Source: Tessaracoccus defluvii (lineage in GTDB: Bacteria; Actinomycetota; Actinomycetes; Propionibacteriales; Propionibacteriaceae). Taken from it: a stretch of DNA of 64,000 nucleotides. The first letter of the stretch is position 1, and each line of letters opens with the position of its first letter. A model generated the notes under the pieces. The model did not search any database and had not been told where the DNA came from. It saw nothing but the letters and a program-made list of their open reading frames with translations. Location: positions 3,100,001 through 3,164,000 of the forward strand of contig NZ_CP060789.1 in the NCBI RefSeq assembly GCF_014489575.1, given 5' to 3'. Below, piece by piece: positions 9,595 to 19,545 of the stretch. Made by a program: the position numbers and the translations under genes.

Positions 9595-10697
9595 GCGGTG
9601 CCGGACCCGTCGGTGTTGGAGTGGTCGGTGCCGGGGTGATCTGCGACACGTACCTGGAGAACATGACGAGCTTCCCCGATCTGCGGGTGCTGTTCGTCGC
9701 GGATATCGATCCGGAGCGGGCGCGGGCCAAGGCCGAGGCGTACGGCGTGCCGGCCCACGGAGGTTACGCGGACCTGCTCGCCAGGGACGACATCGAGATC
9801 GTGGTCAACCTCACCACGCCGGATGTCCACATCGACCTGGACCTCATGGCGATCGTGGCCGGGAAGAGCATCTGGAGTGAGAAGCCGCTGGCGCTCGACG
9901 GCGCCACCGCCGCGCAGCTCCTGGCCGCCGCGGATGCGGCGGGCGTGCGCGTGGCGTGCGCCCCGGATACCGTACTGGGCGCGGGCATCCAGACCGCGCT
10001 GCGGGCGATCGCTCGGGGCGACATCGGTGAGCCGCTCACCGCCGTGACCGTATTCCAAGGGCCCGGGCCCGAGAGCTGGCACCCGAACCCTGACTTCCTC
10101 TACGCCCGCGGCGCCGGCCCGCTGCTCGACATGGGCCCGTACTACGTGACCACGCTGGTGCACGCCTTCGGCCCGATCGCTCGTGTGACCGCCATGGCGT
10201 CCAAGTCCCACGGCGAACGCGTCGTCGGCAGTGGACCGCGTCAGGGTGAGCGGTTCCCCGTCGAGGTGCCCACGCACCACTCGGCGCTGATCGGGTTCTC
10301 GGGCGGGCAGTCCGCGCAGTCTACGTTCAGCTTCCAGAACGCCCTGCCGCGCGCGGGCGTCGTCGAGATCAGCGGGACCGAGGGCACGCTGGTGCTCCCG
10401 GATCCCAACGCGTTCGTCGGCGACTCGGCACTGTGGCGCTTCGACGCATCCACGCCCCAGGTTCTGCCGGCTGTGGGTAACCACCATGGGCGTGGCTCGG
10501 GCGTGGTCGACCTCGCCAGGGCCCTCCGCGGCGGGGCGCCCGAGACCGCCGGCGGCGCCCTTGCCTCCCATGTGCTCGACGCGCTGCTCGCGATCGGGGA
10601 GGCGGCGGAGACGGGTCACCCGGTGGAGATCACCTCACGGGTGCCGCGGCCGGAGCCGCTCCCAGAGAGCTGGGATCCCGCACTGCGCACGCTCTGA
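9591..10697 (+). CDS. Gfo/Idh/MocA family NAD(P)-dependent oxidoreductase
   Basis: The protein has 368 residues. The N-terminal Rossmann fold begins VGVVGAGVICDTYLENM (GxGxxG type), with the family SEKPLALDG motif around residues 97-105, and the C-terminal alpha/beta substrate domain starts near 125 (GAGIQTALRAI) with GAGPLLDMGPYYV. The family oxidises sugar or polyol hydroxyls, including C3 of glycosides. It overlaps the preceding TIM-barrel gene by 4 bases, so the two are made together, a pairing seen in oxidative sugar and keto-glycoside pathways. Intact frame, cytoplasmic. Substrate inferred only from context. Confidence 0.92.
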   Translation: MSGAGPVGVGVVGAGVICDTYLENMTSFPDLRVLFVADIDPERARAKAEAYGVPAHGGYADLLARDDIEIVVNLTTPDVHIDLDLMAIVAGKSIWSEKPLALDGATAAQLLAAADAAGVRVACAPDTVLGAGIQTALRAIARGDIGEPLTAVTVFQGPGPESWHPNPDFLYARGAGPLLDMGPYYVTTLVHAFGPIARVTAMASKSHGERVVGSGPRQGERFPVEVPTHHSALIGFSGGQSAQSTFSFQNALPRAGVVEISGTEGTLVLPDPNAFVGDSALWRFDASTPQVLPAVGNHHGRGSGVVDLARALRGGAPETAGGALASHVLDALLAIGEAAETGHPVEITSRVPRPEPLPESWDPALRTL

Positions 10698-10740
10698 GCG
10701 CGCCCCCACTTCCTCCCGCTCTATCCGAAGGACCTTCCGC

Positions 10741-13190
10741 ATGACCGACATCCGCCACCTCATCAGCCGCCTTGACGTGGACGAGAAGATCGCCCAGATC
10801 CACGGCCTGCAGCCGCAGGAGCTGCTCCCCCGGGCGCCCACCGCGACGACGCGAACCCCCTCCGGGCGCCGCGACGCCTCGATGTGGACTTCGGCCGGCT
10901 CGCCTCGCTCCGGCCCCATGGGCTGGGACACCTGTCGTTGGGCCAGCAGATGAACTGGGACCTGGAGGGTCTGCGCACGGACATCGCCGCCGTCCAAGAG
11001 GCGTCGCGAGACTTGGCACCCTTCGGCATCGGCGTGCTGGTGCACGCCGAGGGGGTGAGTGGCTTCGTCCATCCTCAGGGCTACCAGTTCACGACGCCCT
11101 GGGGTCAGGCGGCGACGTGGGACCCGTCTATGTCGCGGCGAGTCGGGGAGCTGGCCGCGCGGCAGGCCCGCTCCGTTGGCATCCACCTCTTCCTCTCCCC
11201 GGTGCTTGATCTCGCCCGCGACATCCGATGGGGACGGGTACACGAGACGTACGGCGAGGACGCGGAGCTCGCCACCCGCATGGGCATCGGATTCGTGCGG
11301 GGCGTCCAGGGCGACGACGGCGACAGCGGGATCCTCGCCACGGGCAAGCACTTCCTCGCCTACAGCATCTCGTCGGGAGGGTTGAACCAGGCCGTCACGC
11401 AGCTCGGCAGGCGCGAGCTGGTCGACGTGCACGCCGAACCCTTCCGCCGGCTGATCGCTGAGGCCGGGCTGGCCGTGGTGATGAACTCGTACAACGAGAT
11501 CGACGGGGTGCCCGCCGTCGCCAACCGTTGGCTGTTCACGGATCTCCTGCGCGGTCAGCTCGGCTTCGACGGGCTGGTGGTCAGTGATTACGGGGCGGTC
11601 GCCATGCTCCACAGCGTCTACCGGGTGGCCGCGACACCCGCGCACGCGGCAGGGATCGCGATTCACGCGGGCCTCGACGTCGAGCTCCCCTCCGCGGACA
11701 TGAGCGGCGGCCTGCGCCCGCTCATCGAGGACGGCACCTTCCGTGAGGAGGACCTCGACCGCGCGGTGACCAACGTCCTGCGGCTCAAGGCGCGGCTGGG
11801 CCTCATCCCGGACATCCGTCCCTCGCGGCCCATCCCGGCGGTTCCGCCTATCGAGCGCCACATACCCGAGGACGCCGCCCGGGACGTGGCGGCGGCCGCT
11901 GTCACGCTCCTCGCCAACGACGGAGTGCTCCCGCTCACGGCCGGGGCGGTGAAGACTGCGATTGTCGGCCCCGGTGCCGACGAGCTCCGCCTGCACTTCG
12001 GGGCCTACAGCACGCTGTCCGAGGCCGAGATCGCCACGACGATCCACCTCATCAACACCGGCCGTCTCCCCGGCATGACCACGACGCCTGACGTCTTCCC
12101 GGACCTGTTCCAGACCAGGTTCCCGGGCGTGGAGCCACTCTTCGAGGAGATGGCCCGAGAACTCCATCCCGGCTCGCTGACCCTTGTGGAGGCGCTCCTC
12201 GAGCACGAGCCGACGGCGGAGTACCACGCGTTCGGCAACCTTGAGCACGCCGAGCCTCTTGATCTGGCCGCCATGAGGGAGGCGCTGCGCGACGTGGACG
12301 TGGTCATCGCCGTTGTCGGCGAACGGACCGGGTGGTCGGGCAACAACACGGCGGGGGAGGGGCGCACGGCCGCCGACCCCAGCCTTCCCGGCAACCAGAA
12401 CGAGTTGATCGAGGCGCTCCGGGGGCTCGGCAAGCGTGTGGTGACGGTTGTGGTGTCCGGCAGGCCGCTCCTGCTCCTGCCCGTGCACGAGGCGTCGAAC
12501 GCGGTCGTCCTGGCGCCGCTCCTCGGCCCTGTAGCCGCGCCGGTCATCGCCGACTGCCTCTACGGCGTCACCGAGCCGGGTGGCCGCACCCCCTCGACGT
12601 TCCCACGGCAGCTGGGCCAACTCCCGATGTACTACAGCCATCCCGTCGGCAGCGGCTACGAACACCCCACCCTGCCGCGACACGGATACATCGACCTCGA
12701 CGACAGCAGCCCGCTCTACCCCTTCGGCCATGGCCTGACCTACTCCAGCTTTGATGTGACTCTGACCGAGACCGGGGTCTGGGGCGATGCCGTCCACGCT
12801 TCTGGCTCGGTGCGGAACACGGGCGAGCGGGCCGGGACGGCGGTGGTCCAGCTGTACGCGCGCGACGAGGAGGCCTCGATAGTCCGGCCGGTCAAGCAGC
12901 TCGTGGAGTTCACCCGGGTGACCCTTGAGCCCGGGGAGTCGCGCGAGGTGTCCTTCACCGTTCCGTTGGCCCGCCTGGCCTACACCGGTCTGGATGACCG
13001 ACGCGTGCTGGAGCCCGGCGAGATCTCCGTCCTGCTGGGCCTCTCCAGCGCCGACATTCGGTCCCACGCGACGGTCACGGTGCCGGGGTGGGCGGCTGCT
13101 CCAACCTGTATCCAACCCGCACCGCTCGCAGGTCGCGCCGGCGATGTCGGCTCGGCCGGACAGCTGCTGGTTTCACCTCTTCCACGCTAG
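10741..13190 (+). CDS. GH3 family beta-glycosidase, three-domain type, frame broken near 10827-10831
   Basis: This is a GH3 enzyme of about 816 residues with the GH3 N-domain, C-domain (from about 390) and a terminal fibronectin-III-like domain (HASGSVRNTGERAGTAVVQLY onward). The start ATG 10741 reads TDIRHLISRLDVDEKIAQIHG; the C run at 10827-10831 is one base short, and with one C added the frame continues LLPPGAHRDDANPLRAPRRL into LASLRPHGLGHLSLGQQ. The nucleophile motif is FDGLVVSDYG, and KHFLAYS precedes it. There is no signal peptide. It belongs to a different GH3 branch from the two 613-619-residue copies, with architecture like beta-glucosidase/xylosidase enzymes. It is the sixth gene of the operon; specificity is unknown. 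Confidence 0.9.
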
Positions 13191-13198
13191 GACTTCTG

Positions 13199-14089
13199 AT
13201 GGAAGCTCGACCCCATCGACTCATCGTCAACACAGACGCCAAGAACGAGGCCGACGACCAGTTCGCCATCGTGCAAGCGCTGCTGTCACCGACGCTTGAC
13301 GTGTGCGGGATCATCCCTGCTCATTTCGGCAGTAGTCGGACACAGACGAGCATGCTCGAGTCGCGGGCAGAGGTCGACGAGATCCTGCGTCTGCTGGATC
13401 TGCTGGGCAGTGTTCGCGTGGCTAACGGCGCTCCTCACGCGCTTCCCGACGAGGCCACGCCTGTGCCCTCCGAGGGATCTCGCTTCATCGTCGAGCAGGC
13501 TTCCGCAGCCGAGGACCGCTTGTTCATCGCGTTCCTGGGTCCGCTCACCGACATGGCTTCTGCCTTGCTCGAAGAGCCCTCACTCGGTGGCCGCGACATC
13601 GTCGTGGTGTGGATCGGTGGTCCCCCTTATGGCGGGATCGAAGCGGCCTATGCTCCGGAGTTCAATCTTTCCAACGATATCGCGGCCGCCAACGTCGTCA
13701 TGGCGTCGGGTGTCGAGGTGTGGCAGATTCCGATGAACGTCTACTGCATGGTGGGCGTCGGTCACGACGAGCTCCGGCAGCGCGTGGCGCCTTACGGTGA
13801 ACTCGGCTCCTATCTCACGCGGCAGCTGATCGAGCTGAACGAGTCGTTTTCTACGCCGATGGAGTATCGAACGCTGGGGGACAACCCTGCGATCGGGGCG
13901 GTGATGAATCAGAGCGGGGGGACGTGGCGCCTCCGGCCGGCTCCTCGGTTCACGCTGGATGGGGAGATGGCGCCTGGTCCGGACCCCGATCGTCTGATCC
14001 GTGTGTACGAGTCGTTTGACGCCCGCTGGCTGGTGGAGGATCTCTTCGCCAAGATTCGTCGACACGCCGAACACCCTTTGGAGGACTGA
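13199..14089 (+). CDS. Nucleoside-hydrolase-like protein (copy 1)
   Basis: This 296-residue protein has the inosine-uridine nucleoside hydrolase fold. Conserved blocks are LIVNTDAKNEADD near the N-terminus, FLGPLTDMASAL and EFNLSNDIAAANVV. The canonical calcium-binding DxDxxxDD is changed to N-x-D-x5-DD (Asn11, Asp13, Asp19, Asp20), two residues longer, which marks a separate subfamily. ATG 13199 follows AGGACTTCTG. The stop overlaps the rhamnosidase start by one base (TGATG). Classical members cleave N-ribosides; inside a glycosidase operon an unusual N- or O-glycoside is more likely, but that is inference. A related gene lies at 19535-20422. Confidence 0.8.
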   Translation: MEARPHRLIVNTDAKNEADDQFAIVQALLSPTLDVCGIIPAHFGSSRTQTSMLESRAEVDEILRLLDLLGSVRVANGAPHALPDEATPVPSEGSRFIVEQASAAEDRLFIAFLGPLTDMASALLEEPSLGGRDIVVVWIGGPPYGGIEAAYAPEFNLSNDIAAANVVMASGVEVWQIPMNVYCMVGVGHDELRQRVAPYGELGSYLTRQLIELNESFSTPMEYRTLGDNPAIGAVMNQSGGTWRLRPAPRFTLDGEMAPGPDPDRLIRVYESFDARWLVEDLFAKIRRHAEHPLED

Positions 14090-16346
14090 TGGTCTGGCAG
14101 GCACGAATGATCTCTGCGGGCGCGGACTTCGCCGGCGCGCCGCTGCTGCGCCGCGAGTTCAGCCTTGACGAGAGGGCCGGTCGAGTCTCGCGGGCGCGGC
14201 TGACCCTGACGGCGCTGGGTGTGGTGGAGGCCTGGATTAACGGCCGGCCAGTGTCCGGGGACCTGCTTGTTCCGGGCTGGACGTCGTATGAGTGGCGCCT
14301 CCGCTATGCCGACTACGACGTCACCGAGCTCGTGGACGGGCCGTCGCTGGTGCTCGGGCTCTCGCTGGGCAAGGGGTGGCATGGAGGGCGCATGGGCTGG
14401 GCGCCGGAGGGGTCCTGGTACGGCGACGACATCGCGGTCCTCGCCCAACTCGAGGTCACCTACGACGACGGTACGCAGGAACTTCTCATCACCGATGAGA
14501 GCTGGCGCTCTGGGCCGAGCGCGATTCTCGCCAACGACCTCTACGACGGACAGACCATCGATGCCCGGCTCCGAGACGAGCGGTGGAAGCATCCCGGATT
14601 CGACGACGCGTCGTGGCTCGGGGTCCGTGCGCTCGATTTCGAGACCGAGAAGCTGGTGCCTTACATCGGTCCGCACGTGCGCCGGTGGGCAACCCTCTCG
14701 CCCCAGTCCATCACGCGGTCACCGTCTGGCAAGACGCTCGTCGACTTCGGCCAGAACCTGGTGGGCTGGGTGAAGTTCACAGCTACCGGTGCACCCGGAA
14801 CCGAGATCACCATCCGGCACGCCGAGGTCCTGGAGAACGGAGAACTAGGGACCGAACCACTGCGCTCTGCGGAGGCCACCGACCGCTACATCCTCAGCGG
14901 CGGTCGCGACGAGTTCGAGCCCACCTTCACCTTCCACGGGTTCCGGTATGCGGAGGTCAGCGGGTGGCCGGGCGAGCTGCGCACCGAAGATCTCGTGGCG
15001 GTCGCCGTCGGCTCGGAATTGAAGCGCACCGGACACCTCACCACGTCCAACCCGCTCCTCAACCGGCTCCACGAGAACGTCGTCTGGGGTCTGCGGGGCA
15101 ACTTCCTCGCGGTCCCGACGGATTGTCCGCAACGCGACGAGCGGCTCGGCTGGACCGGTGACATCTCGGTGTTCGCCCCGGCGGCGGCGTTCCTGTTTGA
15201 CGTCAAGGATTTCCTCAGCGACTGGCTGATCGATCTGGCCCTGGAACAGAAGCACCGAGACGGTATCGCCGGCTGGGTCGTGCCGGACGTTATGAAGTAC
15301 CTTCCCGCGGACTCAGTGTTCGGGGTGAGTGACTCCACCGCCATATGGGGAGATGCCGCCGTGTGGGTCCCATGGACGCTATACCAGGCCTACGGGGATG
15401 TCGCCGTGCTGCGGCGTCAGTACGAATCAATGTGCTCCCACGTGCGGCGTGTGGAACGGCTGCTGTCGCCCAACGGCGTGTGGGACGGTAACTTCCAGTT
15501 CGGAGACTGGCTGGATCCGGATGCGCCGCCGGACCAGCCCGCCCGCGCCAAGGCGGACCCCGCAGTGGTGGCCACAGCGTGTGCCTACCGCTCTGCCACC
15601 ATCGTGGCCCAGACCGCCGCACTCCTCGGCAGAGACTCCGACCACGCCGAGTTCGGCGGGCTCGCTGCTCGCCTGAAGCGGGCCTTCGGCGACGTCTACG
15701 TGCACGACGGGGTGGTCACAAGCGATTGCTCCACCGTGTACGCGCTGGCCATCGTCTTCGGCCTCCTGTCCCCGAGGACGAGGTCTCGGCGGGCGGAAGG
15801 CTCGCGGAACTCGCGCGCGCGGCCGACTTCCGGGTGACCACGGGGTTCGCCGGGACCCCATTCATCACGGAAGCGCTATCCAGGACCGGCCATCTCGATG
15901 TCGCCTACCGTCTCCTCCTGGAGACGGGCTGCCCGTCGTGGCTCTACCCCGTGACGATGGGGGCGACGACGATCTGGGAACGATGGGACTCCCTGCTGCC
16001 CGACGGGAGGATCAATCCCAGCGGGATGACCAGCTTCAACCACTACGCGCTCGGGGCGGTGGCCGACTGGATGCACAGGGTCATCGGCGGCGTCTCTCCG
16101 CTGGCGCCGGGCTACTCTCGGGTGCTCGTGGCGCCGCAGCCGGGAGGGGAGCTGACGGAGGCCCACACCGCTCTCGACACCCCCCACGGCCGGGTGGAGG
16201 TCCGCTGGACGGTCGCGGGAACCACGTTGAGGGTGGCGGCCGAACTGCCTGCGGGTGTCGACGGCGTCCTGCGTCTCCCCGGCCGGCCGGATCGGGAGCT
16301 CGGCCCGGGCCTCACGATTGAAACCTGTGCTTTCCTAGACGGGTGA
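14089..16346 (+). CDS. GH78 alpha-L-rhamnosidase, frame broken near 15770-15773
   Basis: The protein has about 752 residues. It has an N-terminal beta-sandwich (LTALGVVEAWINGRPV, VPGWTSY), the (alpha/alpha)6 barrel with general acid Glu351 in DCPQRDERLGWTGD, and further on the second catalytic region GATTIWERWDSLLPDG, where Glu is the probable base; a C-terminal beta domain ends it. GH78 enzymes remove terminal alpha-L-rhamnose by inversion. The frame stops early at 15837; adding one C to the run at 15770-15773 restores LLSPEDEVSAGGRLAELA. It is shorter at the N-terminus than the second GH78 of this window. No signal peptide, so it acts on imported glycosides. Its end overlaps the LacI gene (GTGA). 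Confidence 0.9.
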
Positions 16347-17377
16347 GCACAGACGCCCCCAGAAGTTCCGCAGCCACGCTGAGCGACGTCGCGAAGGTGG
16401 CGGGGGTCTCGCCCGGGACCGTGTCGCGGGTGCTGAGCCAGCGCGGTGATTTCCGTCCTGACACCCGCGCCCGGGTACTGGCAGCTGCGGAGGCGCTGGG
16501 CTATGACCGCTCGTGGACCCGTCGGGGTCGTCGCGCGCCGGAGGCGACCACCGTCGACCTGATCGTCGGCCAGGTGTCCCACGCCTGGAGCGACCGCGCG
16601 GTGCGGGGAGCCTGGCACGGAGCCGTGAGCATGGGTCTGGACCTTACTCTCACCACTGAGCGGTTGGAGGACGACAACGACGACTGGCCCAGCCGGGTCG
16701 TCCGGCGAGGCACCGCCGGCATCATCATCGGCCTGGCGCACCCCTCACCGTCGCAGCTGGCCACACTGCGGGCGGCGCACGTGCCCGTCGTCCTCCTCGA
16801 ACCCATCACCGGCTCTTGGGCCGACGTCTGCAGCGTGGGCACGACAAACTTTGAGGGCGGCTACGCCGCCGGGGCGCACCTGGCAGAAACCGGAATCGTC
16901 GACTTCGTCAGCGTCCAGGCCAGGCCGGCGTACAAATTCGTTCGCGGGCGGGAGTCGGGCTTCCAAGCCGCGGTCGAGGCCAGCGGTCCCGACAGCAGGC
17001 TACGCACCGTGCGCACCGGTTGGGACGGGGCCGGCCCGGTCCCCGAGCTCGCCAAGGTCATGGCCGACCGCAGGGGCAGGCTGGGCGTCTTCGCCTCGAA
17101 CGACGCCATCGCGCTGCGGTGCTACGAGTCCGCCTTCCACGCCGGGTTGAGGGTGGGCGTCGACGTCCTCGTCGTGGGTTTCGACGACGAGGTGCGCGCG
17201 GCACGCGCCACCCCGCCGCTCACCACGCTGCACCAGCCCATCGAGCAGATGACGGCGAAGGCCGTTGAGATCATCTGCGGCGGGGCGGCCGAGGAACTGT
17301 GGCTCAATCCTGAACGCCACGAACTCCCCGCGAACCTCGTGATCCGCGAATCCACCGCCGGACCCGGCTCGGGCTAG
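16343..17377 (+). CDS. LacI family transcriptional regulator of the glycoside operon
   Basis: This 344-residue regulator starts at GTG 16343, overlapping the rhamnosidase stop by 4 bases. The DNA-binding helix-turn-helix and hinge (LSDVAKVAGVSPGTVSRVLS, about residues 12-31, ending at LGYD) is followed by a periplasmic-binding-protein-like sensor domain (DLIVGQVSHAW onward, VVGFDDE, TLHQPIEQMT). It closes the nine-gene operon, so it probably senses the imported glycoside or a breakdown sugar and represses the operon, perhaps at the inverted repeat 5491-5506. Confidence 0.92.
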   Translation: MSTDAPRSSAATLSDVAKVAGVSPGTVSRVLSQRGDFRPDTRARVLAAAEALGYDRSWTRRGRRAPEATTVDLIVGQVSHAWSDRAVRGAWHGAVSMGLDLTLTTERLEDDNDDWPSRVVRRGTAGIIIGLAHPSPSQLATLRAAHVPVVLLEPITGSWADVCSVGTTNFEGGYAAGAHLAETGIVDFVSVQARPAYKFVRGRESGFQAAVEASGPDSRLRTVRTGWDGAGPVPELAKVMADRRGRLGVFASNDAIALRCYESAFHAGLRVGVDVLVVGFDDEVRAARATPPLTTLHQPIEQMTAKAVEIICGGAAEELWLNPERHELPANLVIRESTAGPGSG

Positions 17378-17388
17378 CCGATCCGGGC

Positions 17389-19228
17389 CTACCCGTCCTC
17401 CGTTGGCAGGCTCAGACCCGCTCCGACCGGGTAGAGGCACGCCTCGGGCGGGAGCCCCGCGTCGGATTCCACCGCGCGCACCGCGTCCATCGACGCCGGA
17501 AGGCCGATCGGCAACCGCCCGATGGGGGGCATCGTCCCAGTGAGAGCGTCCAGGAGCCCGGCGTCTGAGACGCCGAAGGTCACCGTCAGCGCGGAGGCTA
17601 TGGGCGCCAGCGGTGTGAGCACGGCGGCTCGGTCCAGGGCTACGTCCACGACGAGCGGGACCGTCCGGGCCAGCGAGGCGAGTCGGTGCACCAGGCCGGG
17701 CCTGAACTCCAGGGAGCCCTGGTGGAAGAAGGACTCCAGGAACAGGTCGTCGCGCGGATCGAAGGGGCGCCGAGCCGACGATCGCGACATCGGCCTCCTC
17801 CGGGGTGGCCACCACGGGCCCCGGCAGCCCGGGGGTGGCGGGATCGATGCCCTCCAGATAGACGCGCAGCCCTGGGGCCAGCGGCAGCGCGGGACGGCCG
17901 AGGACCTCGCGGTTCTCCAGCACCACCACCGAGCGTGACTGCGCCGTCCGGCCCGCCTCCCGGTGGGCGGGGCGCCCTGCAACCGCGGCGGCGGCCTCCA
18001 CGTCGACGTACGGGTTGTCGAACAGGCCCAGCTGGAACTTCACCAGCAGGATCCGGCGCGCGGACTCGTCGATGCGGGACTCGGGCACCAGCCCGTCCTC
18101 CACCAGGCTCAGGATCACCTCCACGCACTCCTCACCGCCCACTTGGTCCGCACCCGCGTCGAGGAGCTTCAGCATGCGTTCGCGAGGATCCAGCCCCTCG
18201 ACTCCCCAGGCCCTGGCAGGGAGGACCTGCGTCCCCACCACGTTGTCGTTGACCAACTCCCAGTCCGTGAGGATCACGCCGTCGAATCCCAGCCGCTCGC
18301 GCAGCAGCCCTTGGAGCAGTTGGCGATTGAAGCCGATGCCGACCTGCTCGACGGGCTCCCCGTCGAGGACGAGCCCTGTAGGAATGCCGTAGCCGGGCAT
18401 GATGCCCGCGGTCCCGTACTCAACGGCAGCACGGAAGGGAGCGAGGTGCTCTTCAAACCTGCCGGCCGGATAGACCAGCTGCTTGCCATAGGGGAAGTGA
18501 GCCTCCTCGCCGTCCTTCTGCGGACCTCCGCCGGGGAAGTGCTTGGTGGTGCACGCGACGGTCTCGGGCGCGGGCAAGGGGCCCTGCAGGCCACGGAGGT
18601 AGGCGACGGTGTGCGCCGCGGAACGCTCGGGATCCGCCCCGAACGTCTGAAGCTGGCGGCACCAGCGGGGTTCCGTGGCCAGATCAACCTGGGGGTGCAG
18701 GGCGGCACGGATCCCCACGGCCACGTACTCCTGCCGCACCACCGAAGCGAAGATCTCGGTGGTAGCTGGGTCGTCGATCGCGGCGAGGCCCAGGCTGTCG
18801 GGCCATTGGGAGAACGGGCCGCCGGAGAAACCGACGCCGACGTTCTCCGCGAAGGCGTGACGCGGATCGCTGGAGATGGTGACGGGGATCCCGTGCGGTG
18901 TGTCCTCGGCCAGATGCTGGAGGGCATTATTCCAGCGGGCGGCCGCCTTCCCGTCGGGCACGTCGTGGACGTTGAAGTGGTTCATCAGCTTGTCCCCCAC
19001 CACCTGGGAGGTGGGGGACTTGCTGATGTTGCCCGGCCGTTCCAGGAGGGCGCCACCCTCGCCCATCTCGATGACGGTGTGGAACATGAGCCCCACCTTC
19101 TCGGCCAGCGACAGCCGCCCGACGAGGTCTTCGGGGCGCTCCTCCGGGGTCAGCTGGGGGTCCTCGTAGGGGTCCATAACACCGTTGCGGTTGAGATCGC
19201 GGTAAGTCGGGTTCTCTGAGCTGGTCAT
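17389..19228 (-). CDS. GH3 family beta-glycosidase (copy 2), frame broken near 17764-17777
   Basis: This is the paralogue of 451-2310, about 613 residues after repair. It shares the same DLNRNGVMDPYEDP loop, KHFPGGGP and GVILTDWE motifs, and lacks a signal peptide. The start ATG 19228 (MTSSENPTYRD) was chosen because the longer upstream frame has no related sequence. Compared base by base with copy 1 (GTCCGGATCGGCGCCCCC), copy 2 is short by two bases: one at about 17777 and one in the run 17764-17767; restoring both joins the VDVAIV part with the FDPRDDLFLESFFHQGS part and the stop at 17389. It lies just downstream of the GH10 relic in the same order as copy 1, showing that the module was duplicated. 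Confidence 0.87.
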
Positions 19229-19291
19229 GACTGCCCCTTCATGGGTGTCGCTGTGGCGATGCGGTGGGGATGCTCGACATGGTGAATGGCA

Positions 19292-19330
19292 GAGGAGTCT
19301 GTGCCGGCGAGTGACCGGCACAGACTCCTC
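19292..19330 (-). terminator. Strong hairpin terminator after the GH10 relic
   Basis: A perfect 16-bp stem is formed by GAGGAGTCTGTGCCGG (19292-19307) and its complement (19315-19330) around a 7-base loop. It lies 18 bases beyond the stop of the truncated GH10 on the minus strand, in the place equivalent to the hairpin at 2459-2498, but with unrelated sequence. Confidence 0.65.
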
Positions 19331-19347
19331 AGTGAGGACGATGCGGG

Positions 19348-19545
19348 TCAGGACACCCGGGCGACCGTGACGCTGGTCTTCCTGGTTCCGTGGGAGTTGA
19401 CGAGGTCACCGCGGTACTTGTAGGTGCCGGCCGCCTTGTCGGTGACGGGCACCTCGATGATCTGGGGCGACCCGAGCCTGGCGTCGAGGGCTTGGACGTG
19501 GACGAGGACATCATTCTCGTACAGGTGGAAGTAGGTGCCGGGCGT
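19348..19545 (-). pseudogene. C-terminal relic of a second GH10 gene
   Basis: The reverse strand encodes about 66 residues (TPGTYFHLYENDVLVHVQAL, then ARLGSPQIIEVP and the end) that match the last part of the GH10 at 2519-3835 (YENDVLVYAQALDATLGSPQ and following) almost residue for residue. Similarity stops abruptly at about 19545, where the nucleoside-hydrolase-like gene on the other strand begins. About 340 codons, including both catalytic residues, and the promoter are missing. No start codon with a ribosome site remains. It is the scar of a deletion in the duplicated GH3-GH10 module, or an assembly join. Confidence 0.85.

Noticed and set aside
10635-13115. 826-codon minus-strand frame opposite the operon GH3
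   Set aside because: Antisense noise; the plus strand encodes the full GH3 with FDGLVVSDYG and the FnIII-like end.
17963-19219. 418-codon plus-strand frame opposite GH3 copy 2
   Set aside because: Antisense to the paralogue, with no recognisable protein pattern.
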